DNA of 64,000 nucleotides, from the NCBI RefSeq assembly GCF_000374825.1, contig NZ_KB895376.1, forward strand, positions 499,460-563,459, written 5' to 3'. Of the stretch, positions 56,357 to 64,000 are shown in pieces. A program made the translations under genes and the position numbers. A model generated the notes under the pieces. That model had not been told where the DNA came from. It did no database searches and saw nothing but the letters and a program-made list of their open reading frames with translations. This DNA comes from Paenibacillus sanguinis 2301083 = DSM 16941. GTDB lineage: Bacteria; Bacillota; Bacilli; Paenibacillales; Paenibacillaceae. Within the stretch, counting starts at the first letter, position 1. Each line of letters starts with the position of its first letter.

Positions 56357-56743
56357 ATGACTACTATTAAAACATATAATCATCATCTCTGGGATCATGG
56401 CATCTCGCAAGGATACAGCGTCAACGGTACCCTTTATATCTCAGGGCAATTCTCTCACAATGCGGCAGGAGAGTTCGTCGGAGCCGGCAATATTGAGCTG
56501 CAGACCCGCCAGACGCTGAACAATCTGGATCGTGTGCTGGCAGAATTCGGCATGACCAAAGCGAACCTCGCTTATGTGGAGGTCTATCTCACCAATGCCC
56601 AAGAGCACGGAGGACCCGTCATTGAGCTATTCAAGGAGTACCTGGGCGATCACAGGCCCGCTGGCAGCCTGATCGGCGTCACCTACCTGGCCTTCCCCGA
56701 GCAATGGGTCGAGATCCGGGCAGTGGCGCATGTAGAAAAGTAA
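56357..56743 (+). CDS. RidA family protein lacking the catalytic arginine
   Basis: A 128-residue Rid-fold protein (YSVNGTLYISGQFSHNAAGE, QTRQTLNNLDRVLAEFGM). The RidA enamine/imine deaminase arginine (in PARSCV of typical members) is replaced by glycine here (PAGSLI, Gly103), so deaminase activity is not expected. Such Rid-like members are often companions of other enzymes. AAAGGAG precedes the ATG. Confidence 0.85.
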   Translation: MTTIKTYNHHLWDHGISQGYSVNGTLYISGQFSHNAAGEFVGAGNIELQTRQTLNNLDRVLAEFGMTKANLAYVEVYLTNAQEHGGPVIELFKEYLGDHRPAGSLIGVTYLAFPEQWVEIRAVAHVEK

Positions 56744-56748
56744 ACATT

Positions 56749-56788
56749 AAAAAAAGTAGTATGCAGCTAAACTGTATACTACTTTTTT
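56749..56788. terminator. Bidirectional terminator after the RidA-like gene
   Basis: A 17-bp nearly perfect stem AAAAAAGTAGTATGCAG / CTGTATACTACTTTTTT, with U-runs in both directions. Confidence 0.75.
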
Positions 56789-56850
56789 CTTAGGTTCTCT
56801 TTTGCCATATGACTCTTTCCCTTGTCATTATAGCTTTATTATTCTGAGGT

Positions 56851-57054
56851 TTAGTTCACCCACATTATAATCAGGATGATAACAGCAATAATGCCTATGA
56901 CGATAAGTAGATTAGTCACCTGTCTCCAAAAACCTGGAACACCCTGTGTATGGTAATGTTGAGCATTAACATCGTGATTGGCTTTATGTCCACCGGGATC
57001 TGTCGAATTTGCCGGGGGACCTGGGTTAGAGGCATGATGATCATCTCCTTTCAT
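56851..57054 (-). CDS. Small single-span membrane protein
   Basis: A 67-residue protein: a His-rich polar N-terminal half (HHASNPGPPANSTDPGGHKA, NHDVNAQHYH) and one hydrophobic span at the C-terminus (NLLIVIGIIAVIILIIMWV). The ribosome binding site is weak, so the gene is plausible but not certain. No family recognised. Confidence 0.5.
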   Translation of the reverse strand: MKGDDHHASNPGPPANSTDPGGHKANHDVNAQHYHTQGVPGFWRQVTNLLIVIGIIAVIILIIMWVN

Positions 57055-57157
57055 CTTCTATTCATAATATAAAAGTACCCTCTTCAATAATGCAAGAGGG
57101 TACTTCTAATCATTCTTTTCACCTTACAATGGTCTCTGAAACAGGAAATCTCCGAGC

Positions 57158-57268
57158 TCAGCCACCCAATCCATGAATCAACACTTTGATGATACCGGAA
57201 TCAGCCAACACTCCCACTGCTACCGCCCAGCTAAGCACGCTTGGCAACAAAAAGCTTCTTCTCTTCAT
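57158..57268 (-). CDS. Putative secreted signalling peptide precursor (AloP/Phr-like, 36 aa)
   Basis: ATG at 57268 with GAGGTG nine bases upstream opens a 36-residue frame overlapping the last 38 bases of the TPR regulator gene. It has the look of an exported pro-peptide: basic start MKRRSF, a hydrophobic core (LLPSVLSWAVAVGVLA), then a short tail DSGIIKVLIHGLGG. In RRNPP systems such a peptide is exported, trimmed and re-imported to control its TPR regulator. The mature form cannot be read, but probably comes from the tail. Confidence 0.75.
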   Translation of the reverse strand: MKRRSFLLPSVLSWAVAVGVLADSGIIKVLIHGLGG

Positions 57269-58628
57269 TAGTCTGCACCTCGCATAATAATTTTTTATAT
57301 TGCTTACGACCGCTCTCTGATACTCCATGTCGAAATCTTTCAAATAAACGAACACAATGAATCAACATGGATTCATGATTGTAACGTATGGCAAGTTCTA
57401 AACCCTCAAACAAATACCCGAACCCTGACTCATATCTCTGCGCCCCAAAATGGTAATATGCAAGTTCGGAAACATACCGGATATATTGATCTGCAACGAT
57501 TTGCGCATTATAGGTTCCCAGACGGGAGCTTCGTTCCTCAAATACCAGCTTCTCTCCATAATGTTCAAGCAAATGATCCACATTTAAGCTAAAACGATTA
57601 GCCGCCTGCAAAATGCGATACATTGCCGGGATGCTCTCCTCCACATGATGTGTAATATACTCCACATAGCCCGCTAACGCCTCTACCTCACCAGACATTA
57701 GACGGTACAAGCAAGCATTGCCTTGCCCCCACTGGTAAAACTGCTTTACAATTTGCTCTTCTGCTTCGTTTAATACTTCTATGTCTAAACGCTCCCCATG
57801 GCTATATAAATTCACATACTGCAAAGCCCGTTCATACTCCTCACGAGCATCACATACATTAGCCATTAATAGATAGGCGTAAAGCAGATAAAACAGCAGT
57901 TCCCGGGAGGGGCTGCTCTCCACCTCCTCTCCTTTTCGTTTCGGGCGGTGGCGGCGCTGTATTGCAGCCTTACGCTCCAATTCTTCAGCCAGGAGCTGCA
58001 CCCGGTCCCACCGATGCAATGATGCATACACATCCGCCAAATCTTTAATCGCATCCAACTGGTTCGATTCATCCAAGCGATCAACATATTCCTCGAACCA
58101 GGCGACCGCCCGTAAGTTTCTTTCCTGATCAGCGCCAAGCTCAATTTTAAATAGCCGGTATCGGCTCAACGCCAATCGTTCGGAGTGCTGATATTTCTCA
58201 CATTCTACGATACACAAATATAGCAATGCAGCAGCGTCCCTCTTGCCCTCATTCCAGAGCAACTCTGCCATATCAAATAAGAGCGGAATATATGCCAAAT
58301 GATCGGCCAAAGCTTGGACAAGGCGTTCAATACAATCCAGCTTATTCAGCTCGGCGCAACGATGGATGAACGGCCCCATTCGTCTCCAGTCCGGGGACGA
58401 TTTAAGCAAGCAATCTTCCAAATAGACTTCGTAAAGAGATCCTTCCGCTAAACCCATTCCCATTGTCAAACGGTCTAAATTGTGCATGGAAATTTGACGT
58501 TGCCCACTTAACATCGCGCTGACCGTTCCTGCATTAATTCCGCAAATATCAGAGAACTGCTGCAAGGTCAGTCCAGCCCCGTTCAAGTAATCCTTTAGCT
58601 GCTGCCTGATTGTAGTTTCAGGTTCCAT
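57231..58628 (-). CDS. HTH-TPR peptide-sensing regulator (AloR/AimR-like, RRNPP type)
   Basis: A 465-residue regulator. The N-terminal HTH (about residues 8-62, LTLQQFSDICGINAGTVSAML) is followed by a long all-helical TPR-like domain (for example ALADHLAYIPLLFDMAELLW, ERNLRAVAWFEEYVDRLDE, YYHFGAQRYESGFGYLFEGL). This architecture and length fit AimR and the Paenibacillus AloR regulators, which bind short peptides. The small exported-peptide gene overlapping its 3' end supports this. It is divergent from a pair of XRE regulators. Confidence 0.8.
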   Translation of the reverse strand: MEPETTIRQQLKDYLNGAGLTLQQFSDICGINAGTVSAMLSGQRQISMHNLDRLTMGMGLAEGSLYEVYLEDCLLKSSPDWRRMGPFIHRCAELNKLDCIERLVQALADHLAYIPLLFDMAELLWNEGKRDAAALLYLCIVECEKYQHSERLALSRYRLFKIELGADQERNLRAVAWFEEYVDRLDESNQLDAIKDLADVYASLHRWDRVQLLAEELERKAAIQRRHRPKRKGEEVESSPSRELLFYLLYAYLLMANVCDAREEYERALQYVNLYSHGERLDIEVLNEAEEQIVKQFYQWGQGNACLYRLMSGEVEALAGYVEYITHHVEESIPAMYRILQAANRFSLNVDHLLEHYGEKLVFEERSSRLGTYNAQIVADQYIRYVSELAYYHFGAQRYESGFGYLFEGLELAIRYNHESMLIHCVRLFERFRHGVSESGRKQYKKLLCEVQTNEEKKLFVAKRA

Positions 58629-58707
58629 AGGAGTACCTCCTTGATCAATGAAAAACCGCTAAAGCTAAATTGCAATTTCCATATATACCTACTTCACCCT
58701 CTATTAT

Positions 58708-58724
58708 ACTATATATAAATAGTA
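58708..58724. promoter_or_regulatory. Repeated operator-like sequence, copy 1
   Basis: ACTATATATAAATAGTA, a near palindrome, followed 28 bases from its start by AAAAACTAT. It lies between the divergent TPR regulator and first XRE gene. An identical copy sits before the second XRE gene. Confidence 0.7.
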
Positions 58725-58802
58725 TTTAATACATTAAAAACTATCTTTATATGCCTGCCTAATCATTTTCAAGTCACCTAAGCTTATTATTGAGGTGATG
58801 AA

Positions 58803-59147
58803 ATGGCAGAGTTGCGCAATTTTCTAGGAAATCGACTTCGGGCTATACGAAATGCTAAAAGCCTCACCCAACAAAATCTGGCAGATTTATCCGGTCTGGA
58901 TTATAGATATATTGGTGCTATTGAACGGGGAGAACAAAACTTTACAATTGACACCTTGGAGAAGGTGTTGGCAGCTTTACAGGTGTCCCTTCGCGAGGTC
59001 GCCTACTTTAACATGGAACAAGTCAGAGAGGATTCGCCCCGTTGGGAAGCAATCGATCAGTTTGTGATCAGTACCGAGGGATTAACCGAGGAGCAAATCG
59101 AAACTTTGCGGCGAGTGAATCAGGAAGTGTTAAAGGCATTTAAATAA
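58803..59147 (+). CDS. XRE-family HTH regulator, copy 1
   Basis: A 114-residue protein with an N-terminal HTH (RLRAIRNAKSLTQQNLADLS, YRYIGAIERGEQNFTIDTL) and a helical C-terminal part (EGLTEEQIETLRRVNQEVL). GAGGTGATGAA lies just before the ATG. It is divergent from the peptide-sensing regulator and may be its target or partner. It is highly similar to the next gene. Confidence 0.85.
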   Translation: MAELRNFLGNRLRAIRNAKSLTQQNLADLSGLDYRYIGAIERGEQNFTIDTLEKVLAALQVSLREVAYFNMEQVREDSPRWEAIDQFVISTEGLTEEQIETLRRVNQEVLKAFK

Positions 59148-59193
59148 TTCGCCAGGCAAATCGAACCTATAGGGATAATCAGGGGTATAAATC

Positions 59194-59210
59194 ACTATAT
59201 ATAAATAGTA
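59194..59210. promoter_or_regulatory. Repeated operator-like sequence, copy 2
   Basis: The same 17 bases as at 58708-58724, again with AAAAACTAT 28 bases from its start, in front of XRE copy 2. Confidence 0.7.
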
Positions 59211-59287
59211 ATTTTTACACCAAAAACTATACTTCGTGCCCTGCCTAATATATTCCCAGTCACCTAAGCTTATACTGAGGTGATGAA

Positions 59288-59632
59288 ATGGCCGAACTAC
59301 GCAATTTTCTTGGGAATCGAATTCGGGCTATACGGAATGCCAAAGGCCTCACTCAACAGAATTTGGCGGACATAGCCAGTTTGGATTATAGATATATTGG
59401 CGCCATCGAACGAGGCGAACGAAATTTTACGATTGATACATTAGAAAAGGTGCTGGCGGCTTTGCAGGTGTCCCTTCGTGAGATTGCCTACTTCGATATT
59501 GAAGAGATCAGAGAGGATTCGCCGCGCTGGGAAGCGATCAATCAGTTCGTGGTTAATACCGAGGGATTAACGGAAGATCAGATTGAGACCTTACGTCGAG
59601 TAAACGAAGAGGTGATGCGAGCGTTTAAATAG
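59288..59632 (+). CDS. XRE-family HTH regulator, copy 2 (tandem paralogue)
   Basis: A 114-residue protein, by eye over 80% identical to copy 1 (RIRAIRNAKGLTQQNLADIA; EGLTEDQIETLRRVNEEVM). Control region and gene were duplicated together: the gene starts are 485 bases apart and the upstream repeats 486. The two copies differ mainly in the first HTH helix and the end, so they may have partly different targets. Confidence 0.85.
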   Translation: MAELRNFLGNRIRAIRNAKGLTQQNLADIASLDYRYIGAIERGERNFTIDTLEKVLAALQVSLREIAYFDIEEIREDSPRWEAINQFVVNTEGLTEDQIETLRRVNEEVMRAFK

Positions 59633-59660
59633 CCTTTCCCATTGTGGAAAAGGCTATTTG
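59630..59660 (+). terminator. Terminator after XRE copy 2
   Basis: A stem TAGCCTTTCCC / GGAAAAGGCTA with one bulge, followed by TTTGG. The 59633-59902 stretch shows only this and the next hairpin. Confidence 0.6.
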
Positions 59661-59807
59661 GCTTGAAGCTGCTCACTGATTCTTCCTATGATTGTGTAAA
59701 CTTCAACCTCTCCCGTATATACTCCTTCAATTCCTGATTTCTACAATACAGATAATCCTAAACCGCATTTGGGTATCGAAACACTGCCACCGTAGAATTG
59801 GGCATTG

Positions 59808-59838
59808 AAAAATCAGCTTCCGGTATTAGAGCTGGGAG
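59808..59838 (-). terminator. Terminator of the YwqK-like gene
   Basis: On the minus strand AAATCAGCTCCC ... GGAAGCTGATTTTTC: a 9-bp stem with U-tail, about 65 bases after the stop. Confidence 0.6.
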
Positions 59839-59902
59839 CTGATTTTAGTTAATATACAACGAATATATATTAATACTTCCTGTATAATACGCCGTTAACT
59901 CT

Positions 59903-60379
59903 TTAGTTTTTTCTTTTTTGTTGTTCATAGTTTTCATATTTTTCAATCATTTTTCTGTCAAACTCTGTTGGCTCTGTTTGTTCTTTTACTAAGTTTCCCT
60001 TGTCGTCCCATTCCATAAATGATTCACAGAATCCGTATTTGTAGACACTCTCAGACTTTTTTTTACCATGGTCATCGTACTGAAAGGACTTGCCCTGTTT
60101 CGTACCTTTATGCATATGACTAATACTTTTTACATTCCCACTCTCATAGAAACAAACATATGGGCCATTTGAGATACCCTGAGTATAAGAGCAATAGTAA
60201 TTTAATTTCAGATTTTTATACAGCTCATAAACAACACCCGTAACAGGCTCCTCGACGCCATCCTCTGAAATTCTGCACACCTGTTGACCATACTCTCCGC
60301 CATAGTAAACATGATCTCCGTCAAAATGTAGACCTATTTCCATAACTTCTTTTTGTGTCAAAAGGTTTTTTTGTTCCAT
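59903..60379 (-). CDS. YwqK-like protein with MORN-type repeats
   Basis: A 158-residue protein with the repeated 'GxYxxY..GN' pattern of the YwqK antitoxin family (GPYVCFYESGNVKSISHMHKG, KQGKSFQYDDHGKKKS, FMEWDDKGNLVKE). In B. subtilis YwqK protects against the toxin YwqJ; similar proteins are immunity or scaffold proteins. No toxin gene is visible nearby, so function is open. GAGG precedes the ATG. Confidence 0.7.
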   Translation of the reverse strand: MEQKNLLTQKEVMEIGLHFDGDHVYYGGEYGQQVCRISEDGVEEPVTGVVYELYKNLKLNYYCSYTQGISNGPYVCFYESGNVKSISHMHKGTKQGKSFQYDDHGKKKSESVYKYGFCESFMEWDDKGNLVKEQTEPTEFDRKMIEKYENYEQQKRKN

Positions 60380-60389
60380 CTCAAATACC

Positions 60390-60530
60390 TCATTCTAATT
60401 TAATCTGAACTTTTTTTAAACCCAGCAAAATAGACTCACAATGTGGACAGGCATGCAATAGAATGGGATGTCCGTCACTGGTTTCGTTGACCCTAGCATT
60501 CCATTTACATAATACTATATTATTATTCAT
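60390..60530 (-). CDS. Possible small zinc-ribbon-like protein (46 aa)
   Basis: ATG at 60530 opens a 46-residue frame ending 10 bases before the YwqK-like gene. It has Cys8 (VLCKWNARV), His26 and a CPHC pair (HACPHCESILLGL), resembling a small zinc knuckle. The ribosome binding site is weak and it starts just after a terminator hairpin, so it may be a remnant. Confidence 0.35.
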   Translation of the reverse strand: MNNNIVLCKWNARVNETSDGHPILLHACPHCESILLGLKKVQIKLE

Positions 60531-60543
60531 TTTGATTTGCCAA

Positions 60544-60586
60544 AATAGCCGAACCCACCAGCAATAAATCGCTCGTGGGTTCGGCT
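60544..60586 (-). terminator. Terminator of the nitrogenase-like operon
   Basis: A 12-bp perfect stem AGCCGAACCCAC / GTGGGTTCGGCT with a 16-base loop and ATTTTGG tail on the minus strand, 34 bases past the last stop. Confidence 0.75.
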
Positions 60587-60619
60587 ATGGCGCGACATTT
60601 TATTGAGCTGTGCTCTCGA

Positions 60620-61858
60620 CTAATCCTCATCCTGCTCCAGCAGAGCATTGAGCCAAAGTCCGGCTAAATGGTTCGCTCCCCGGAAGCCCACAAACGGCGG
60701 ATCATAGGGGCTTAAGCGCCATCTTACATCAGGGTTGCTGATTTGATTCTCCAGACTGCGGCCCGCCCATTCTAATGCCTCCCCCGAGGCCATCAGCACC
60801 CCCTGCTTATGCGCGGTGACCACACGCATCCATTCATCCTCCGCGTAATAAGGAACATCTGCACTCGCCATGTCAGGGGAATCACACCAGCAAGCACCCG
60901 GGCTTAGCGAGAACTCCTCGCGGGCATAAGTCAATATTCCTTCCACCACATCCCCATGTCCCCCCAGAGAAACCGTTGCTTCCTCAGGATGAGAACGAAC
61001 GATATGTTGAAAGACGCGGCGGGACGGGAGCAACAGACTCTGTGCCCGCTCGGCCTCCGCCAGCACAAATTCCCGATTGGGCTGCCGACCGCAAAGCTCC
61101 CCAATCTGCTCAATCCAACGAAGCGTTCCCTTTATGCCATATGGTCTTGCCGGTAAATAAGGAGTTCCGAACTGCTCGCGCAAATGCTGTGCTGCTGCCT
61201 CCCCCTCGCGGCGGATTACCAGATTAATGTGAGCACCCCCCATCCGCTCGATATCATGCACATGGGTATCCGAGGTAAGAATACAAAGCGGACTCATGCC
61301 AAAAGCTCCCTCCATAATACGCACAAGCTCCTCCGCATCCGCCTGAAAGCGAAACAGGTCAGCGCAAGAGCCTATGATATTATAGGTGGGCTGCATCGTT
61401 CTCTCCGCCTGCCGGGGCAGTGTCCGAACCAGCAATAGAAGCGCCTCCCGCACTCCTTGATATCCGAATACATCGAAGCCCCCTGCACCAAATGGCAGCA
61501 ATGGCACCTCTGGGAAATCCAATTGCAGCTCCCGGCATATGGCCGGCAAATCCGTGCCGATTACCGTTGGCACCGAAGAGGGCAGCAGAAATACGATCTC
61601 GGGATGATCGCGCTCTATGATCTCAGCGATGGTGCGATGAAGCCGCCCCGTATCCCCCAGTGAAATATCCGTTTCATCGATATGAGTGGAATACAATCGG
61701 CAGGCATCCACGACCCCAACCTGCTCCAGAAACACCCGGCCATACAGCATATGTCCCATGCATCCGTATTCAACCAGCGCCGCACCGCGAATAGATGCCA
61801 GCGTCCGCAGCGTTCCCATTCTGCCGGACATAGGCGGCCGCAGCTTATACAGTCCCAT
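60620..61858 (-). CDS. Nitrogenase-like component 1, beta-type subunit
   Basis: A 412-residue member of the nitrogenase component 1 family (NifK/NifN/BchB-like fold). Of the three cluster-binding cysteines of typical members only Cys33 (VEYGCMGHM) remains: the first falls at Arg13/Met14 in SGRMGTLRT, and the third is Ser95 (LPSSVPTVIGTD). With three cysteines on its partner this would give a 3+1 [4Fe-4S] cluster as in NifEN or chlorophyllide reductase. It overlaps the partner gene by 14 bases. Confidence 0.85.
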   Translation of the reverse strand: MGLYKLRPPMSGRMGTLRTLASIRGAALVEYGCMGHMLYGRVFLEQVGVVDACRLYSTHIDETDISLGDTGRLHRTIAEIIERDHPEIVFLLPSSVPTVIGTDLPAICRELQLDFPEVPLLPFGAGGFDVFGYQGVREALLLLVRTLPRQAERTMQPTYNIIGSCADLFRFQADAEELVRIMEGAFGMSPLCILTSDTHVHDIERMGGAHINLVIRREGEAAAQHLREQFGTPYLPARPYGIKGTLRWIEQIGELCGRQPNREFVLAEAERAQSLLLPSRRVFQHIVRSHPEEATVSLGGHGDVVEGILTYAREEFSLSPGACWCDSPDMASADVPYYAEDEWMRVVTAHKQGVLMASGEALEWAGRSLENQISNPDVRWRLSPYDPPFVGFRGANHLAGLWLNALLEQDED

Positions 61859-63140
61859 ACCTATTCCTCCCGATTTGCAGTATCTGTGCCTGTTGCCAAG
61901 TCTCGAGCATGCGGTTGATTAACATACAGGTTCGCTCATAGCCGATTCGTCCGTACAGCTCATATAAATGCGATACACAAGGAATGGCTCCGGTTCCGCC
62001 CGGAATCTCTCCGAAGGATAGAGCGGGGTTCATTCGTTCCAGCACTATAGCATCCGCTTCCTCATTTACCATGTGGCATATCAACGGGTCTTCGCCGACA
62101 CCCTTCAAGGCCTTGGCCCACTTGCGATCATCCGGATAGAATTCCTCAACATGCAAAAGAAGCGGTCTCATATGAAGCTCGGCCAGATACAGGGCAAGCG
62201 GCAAAGGCGTCAGCGCATTTTGGTGCGTAGCGATATAGCTTATCCCCTGAAATACCTGGCGGGCTCGCTCATGCAATGAGGCAGCCTCCCTCCTCGCTGC
62301 TTCAAACTCGTCATGCCACTGAATATCCAGCGCCTCCGCTACATCCGCATAAAGACGATCAATACCGGGTACATCATACGTTTCGTGAAGGCTGATGTAA
62401 GGGATGCCGCAGCGCCTTTTCATCAGCTCTGCCAACGGGTTCATATAGGGAGAGAGAACCAGGTTCAGCCGTGCATCTCCGGCATCCATAAAATCGGCAA
62501 CGTCCGATTTGGGTGCAAGCATACGCAGCCGGAAGCCTCTCCCCTTGAGCGCTTGCAGCAGCTCCGGTTCAGGGACATGCTCCTCCTTTGGACTGCGCCC
62601 CAGAATGTTAACAATATCAGGGCGGGCTTCCGCCTGCTCCACCAGTTCGCCAAAGGCAGCCAAGGTCTTCCAATAGCCGGACGGGTAGCTGTTGCATTTG
62701 AAGTGGCCCATCAGGACAAAGCAAAGCTGGGCCTTCACCTCCGGCTGTATCTCACGCACAATCCCTTCGATATCCTCCCCGATCACCTCCGGCACACAGG
62801 TCAGCACCAGCATAATGGCCTTGGTTCCGGTCTGATCCATCTCCCGGATCGCCCGAATCAGTCCCTCGCGGCAGCCAAACACCACCTCATGGGCATCCAG
62901 AATATACATCCAGTGGCACACACCTTCTTTGCCCCGGGCATGCTCTACTACCTTCCGGCTGTAAATGCCGCACTCTGCCGTACCTACCACAAGCGTGGAC
63001 ATGCCAGTGATATTCGAGCTGATCGCCAGCGCTGTATGCATCGGGCAATGATTCCCGGGAAAGGCCGCCGGAGTCAAAAATTGAACACCGGCATTCGATC
63101 TCACCGACGACAAGCGTTTTATATGCTTCAACTCGCTCAT
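61845..63140 (-). CDS. Nitrogenase-like component 1, alpha-type subunit
   Basis: A 431-residue NifD/NifE/BchN-like protein. All three bridging cysteines are present: Cys32 (GNHCPMHTA), Cys57 (GTAECGIYS) and Cys115 ([14 protein letters not shown]). In nitrogenase a fourth cysteine (Cys275 of NifD) holds the FeMo cofactor; here the corresponding stretch [14 protein letters not shown] has serine. So it should bind an iron-sulfur cluster but not FeMo-co. It overlaps the NifH-like gene by 4 bases. Confidence 0.85.
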   Translation of the reverse strand: MSELKHIKRLSSVRSNAGVQFLTPAAFPGNHCPMHTALAISSNITGMSTLVVGTAECGIYSRKVVEHARGKEGVCHWMYILDAHEVVFGCREGLIRAIREMDQTGTKAIMLVLTCVPEVIGEDIEGIVREIQPEVKAQLCFVLMGHFKCNSYPSGYWKTLAAFGELVEQAEARPDIVNILGRSPKEEHVPEPELLQALKGRGFRLRMLAPKSDVADFMDAGDARLNLVLSPYMNPLAELMKRRCGIPYISLHETYDVPGIDRLYADVAEALDIQWHDEFEAARREAASLHERARQVFQGISYIATHQNALTPLPLALYLAELHMRPLLLHVEEFYPDDRKWAKALKGVGEDPLICHMVNEEADAIVLERMNPALSFGEIPGGTGAIPCVSHLYELYGRIGYERTCMLINRMLETWQQAQILQIGRNRYGTV

Positions 63141-63892
63141 TCCGCTTCCCTTCCCTCCAGCAGGCGCAAGGCCAATCTCTTGTAATGCTCCGCCATGTCT
63201 GAATCCGGGAAGGCCTCCACCACCGTCTTGCCCTGCGCTTCAGCTTGCTGAACCAAGGGATGGCGGGGCAGCCTGTAAATAACCGTGGCGTCCATCTCCG
63301 CTGCCGCCTGATCCACCAGTTCATCCTCTCGCTCAATGTTCTTGGCATTGAGGATCAGCCCACGCAATGAAGCATACCCGCGCTTGCCAAAGCTTTTGAC
63401 CGCATGCGCAATATTGGTGGCGGCATACAAAGCCATCATCTCGCCGGAGGTAACAATACACACCTCGTCCGCATATCCACCCCGAATAGGCATGGCGAAG
63501 CCGCCGCATACTACATCGCCCAATACGTCGTACAGAACAACATCCGGCTTATAGATTTCATAGGCCTCCAACTCCTCCAGCTTTTCAAAGGCAGTAATAA
63601 TCCCCCGTCCCGCGCATCCTACTCCAGGCACCGGGCCGCCGGATTCCACACACAGCACCCCCGTGCTGCTCCGCACCACCAGTTCCTCCAGCTCCGCATC
63701 TCCATGCTCTCGTAAAACATCCAGCACAGTCGGAATGTTGCTCCCTCCGGTCAGGGTACGGGAGGAATCGGCCTTGGGGTCACAGCCAATTTGCAGCACC
63801 GTTAATCCCATCGCAGCCATGGCTGCCGATATGTTGGAAACCGTGGTTGACTTGCCAATGCCTCCCTTGCCGTAGATTGCAATTTTTTTCAC
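63137..63892 (-). CDS. NifH-like ATP-dependent iron-sulfur reductase
   Basis: A 251-residue NifH/BchL/CfbC-type protein that hydrolyses ATP and passes electrons from its [4Fe-4S] cluster to component 1. P-loop is GKGGIGKST (8-16), Switch region [16 protein letters not shown], and the two ligand cysteines are Cys93 (GVGCAGRG) and Cys129. Arg96, the ADP-ribosylation position of NifH, is retained. GTG start with AGGAGG ten bases upstream. It is the first gene of a three-gene operon; no NifB, NifE/N or maturation genes follow. Confidence 0.9.
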   Translation of the reverse strand: MKKIAIYGKGGIGKSTTVSNISAAMAAMGLTVLQIGCDPKADSSRTLTGGSNIPTVLDVLREHGDAELEELVVRSSTGVLCVESGGPVPGVGCAGRGIITAFEKLEELEAYEIYKPDVVLYDVLGDVVCGGFAMPIRGGYADEVCIVTSGEMMALYAATNIAHAVKSFGKRGYASLRGLILNAKNIEREDELVDQAAAEMDATVIYRLPRHPLVQQAEAQGKTVVEAFPDSDMAEHYKRLALRLLEGREAE

Positions 63893-64000
63893 TTATAATG
63901 GCCCTCCTAAAGTGAGTAATCAAACAGCCACAAGCCTGCGCTATATAACCCGTTTAAGTGCAACAATCAGTGTAGCAAACCCCGGTTCAAGTTGGAATGA
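63893..64000 (-). other. Upstream end of the nitrogenase-like operon
   Basis: AGGAGG for the reductase is at the left. No convincing promoter or further gene could be read in the last ~100 bases; the operon may continue to the right of the window. Confidence 0.4.

Noticed and set aside
60620..63892. Reading the operon as a true nitrogenase (N2 fixation)
   Set aside because: The FeMo-co cysteine is absent, the beta subunit lacks two P-cluster cysteines, and no nifB/E/N or maturation genes are present.

Overview
The window looks like chromosomal DNA from a spore-forming Paenibacillus-type Bacillota. The signs are strong AGGAGG-type ribosome binding sites, many TTG and GTG starts, a splAB spore-photoproduct-lyase pair, numerous carbohydrate ABC importers with LacI, DeoR and AraC regulators, and an RRNPP-type peptide signalling cassette of a kind known from Paenibacillus. 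Genus assignment is inference from gene content. No rRNA, tRNA, CRISPR array or complete insertion sequence was seen.

Layout. (1) 1-10.7 kb, minus strand: a contractile-tail module in PBSX/Xkd order (tail terminator, sheath, tube, tail chaperone with a -1 frameshift site, tape measure, LysM protein, XkdQ/R/S/T, YmfQ-type protein, fibre). No portal, capsid or terminase gene lies upstream, so a headless tail particle is possible. (2) 10.7-13.6 kb: two small low-GC genes and a stand-alone Fic AMP-transferase. (3) 13.6-19.4 kb: a LysR regulator divergent from a Fbp/Phn-like ABC importer fused in an overlapping operon to a metallophosphatase. (4) 19.4-23.9 kb: a beta-glucoside PTS operon (bglP-bglA-licT type) with a recognisable RAT antiterminator/terminator leader and a candidate cre site. 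(5) 24.0-28.5 kb: a TerC-family protein under a yybP-ykoY Mn2+ riboswitch, an ECF sigma/anti-sigma pair, and a secreted beta-helix protein. (6) 28.5-37.8 kb: a palindromic repeat cluster, then a galactosamine/tagatose-like sugar locus (PfkB kinase, GH4 glycosidase, ABC importer, DeoR regulator, class II aldolase, divergent AgaS-like SIS protein) and a truncated terC remnant. (7) 37.8-42.2 kb: serine hydrolase, Gfo/Idh/MocA oxidoreductase and ThuA-like protein, divergent from an AraC regulator. (8) 42.4-47.0 kb: a lantibiotic-immunity-type ABC transporter (LanFEG) with its two-component system and a small membrane protein. (9) 47.0-48.4 kb: splAB. (10) 48.4-55.9 kb: a second sugar-type ABC importer with MATE exporter, PHP metallohydrolase and LacI regulator, with a palindromic LacI-type operator. 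(11) 55.9-56.8 kb: HxlR regulator divergent from a RidA-like protein lacking the catalytic arginine. (12) 57.1-59.7 kb: an AloR/AimR-like TPR regulator with an overlapping 36-residue secreted-peptide gene, divergent from two tandemly duplicated XRE regulators that carry identical operator-like sequences. (13) 59.9-60.5 kb: a YwqK-like protein. (14) 60.6-63.9 kb: a three-gene nitrogenase-like operon (NifH-like reductase plus two component-1 subunits) whose cysteine pattern fits a 3+1 [4Fe-4S] cluster and lacks the cofactor-binding Cys of nitrogenase.

The two most unusual systems are the NifH/D/K-like reductase at the right end and the peptide-quorum cassette next to it. The headless tail module, with a canonical A-AAA-AAC frameshift site, and the in-frame terC remnant are also worth a look.
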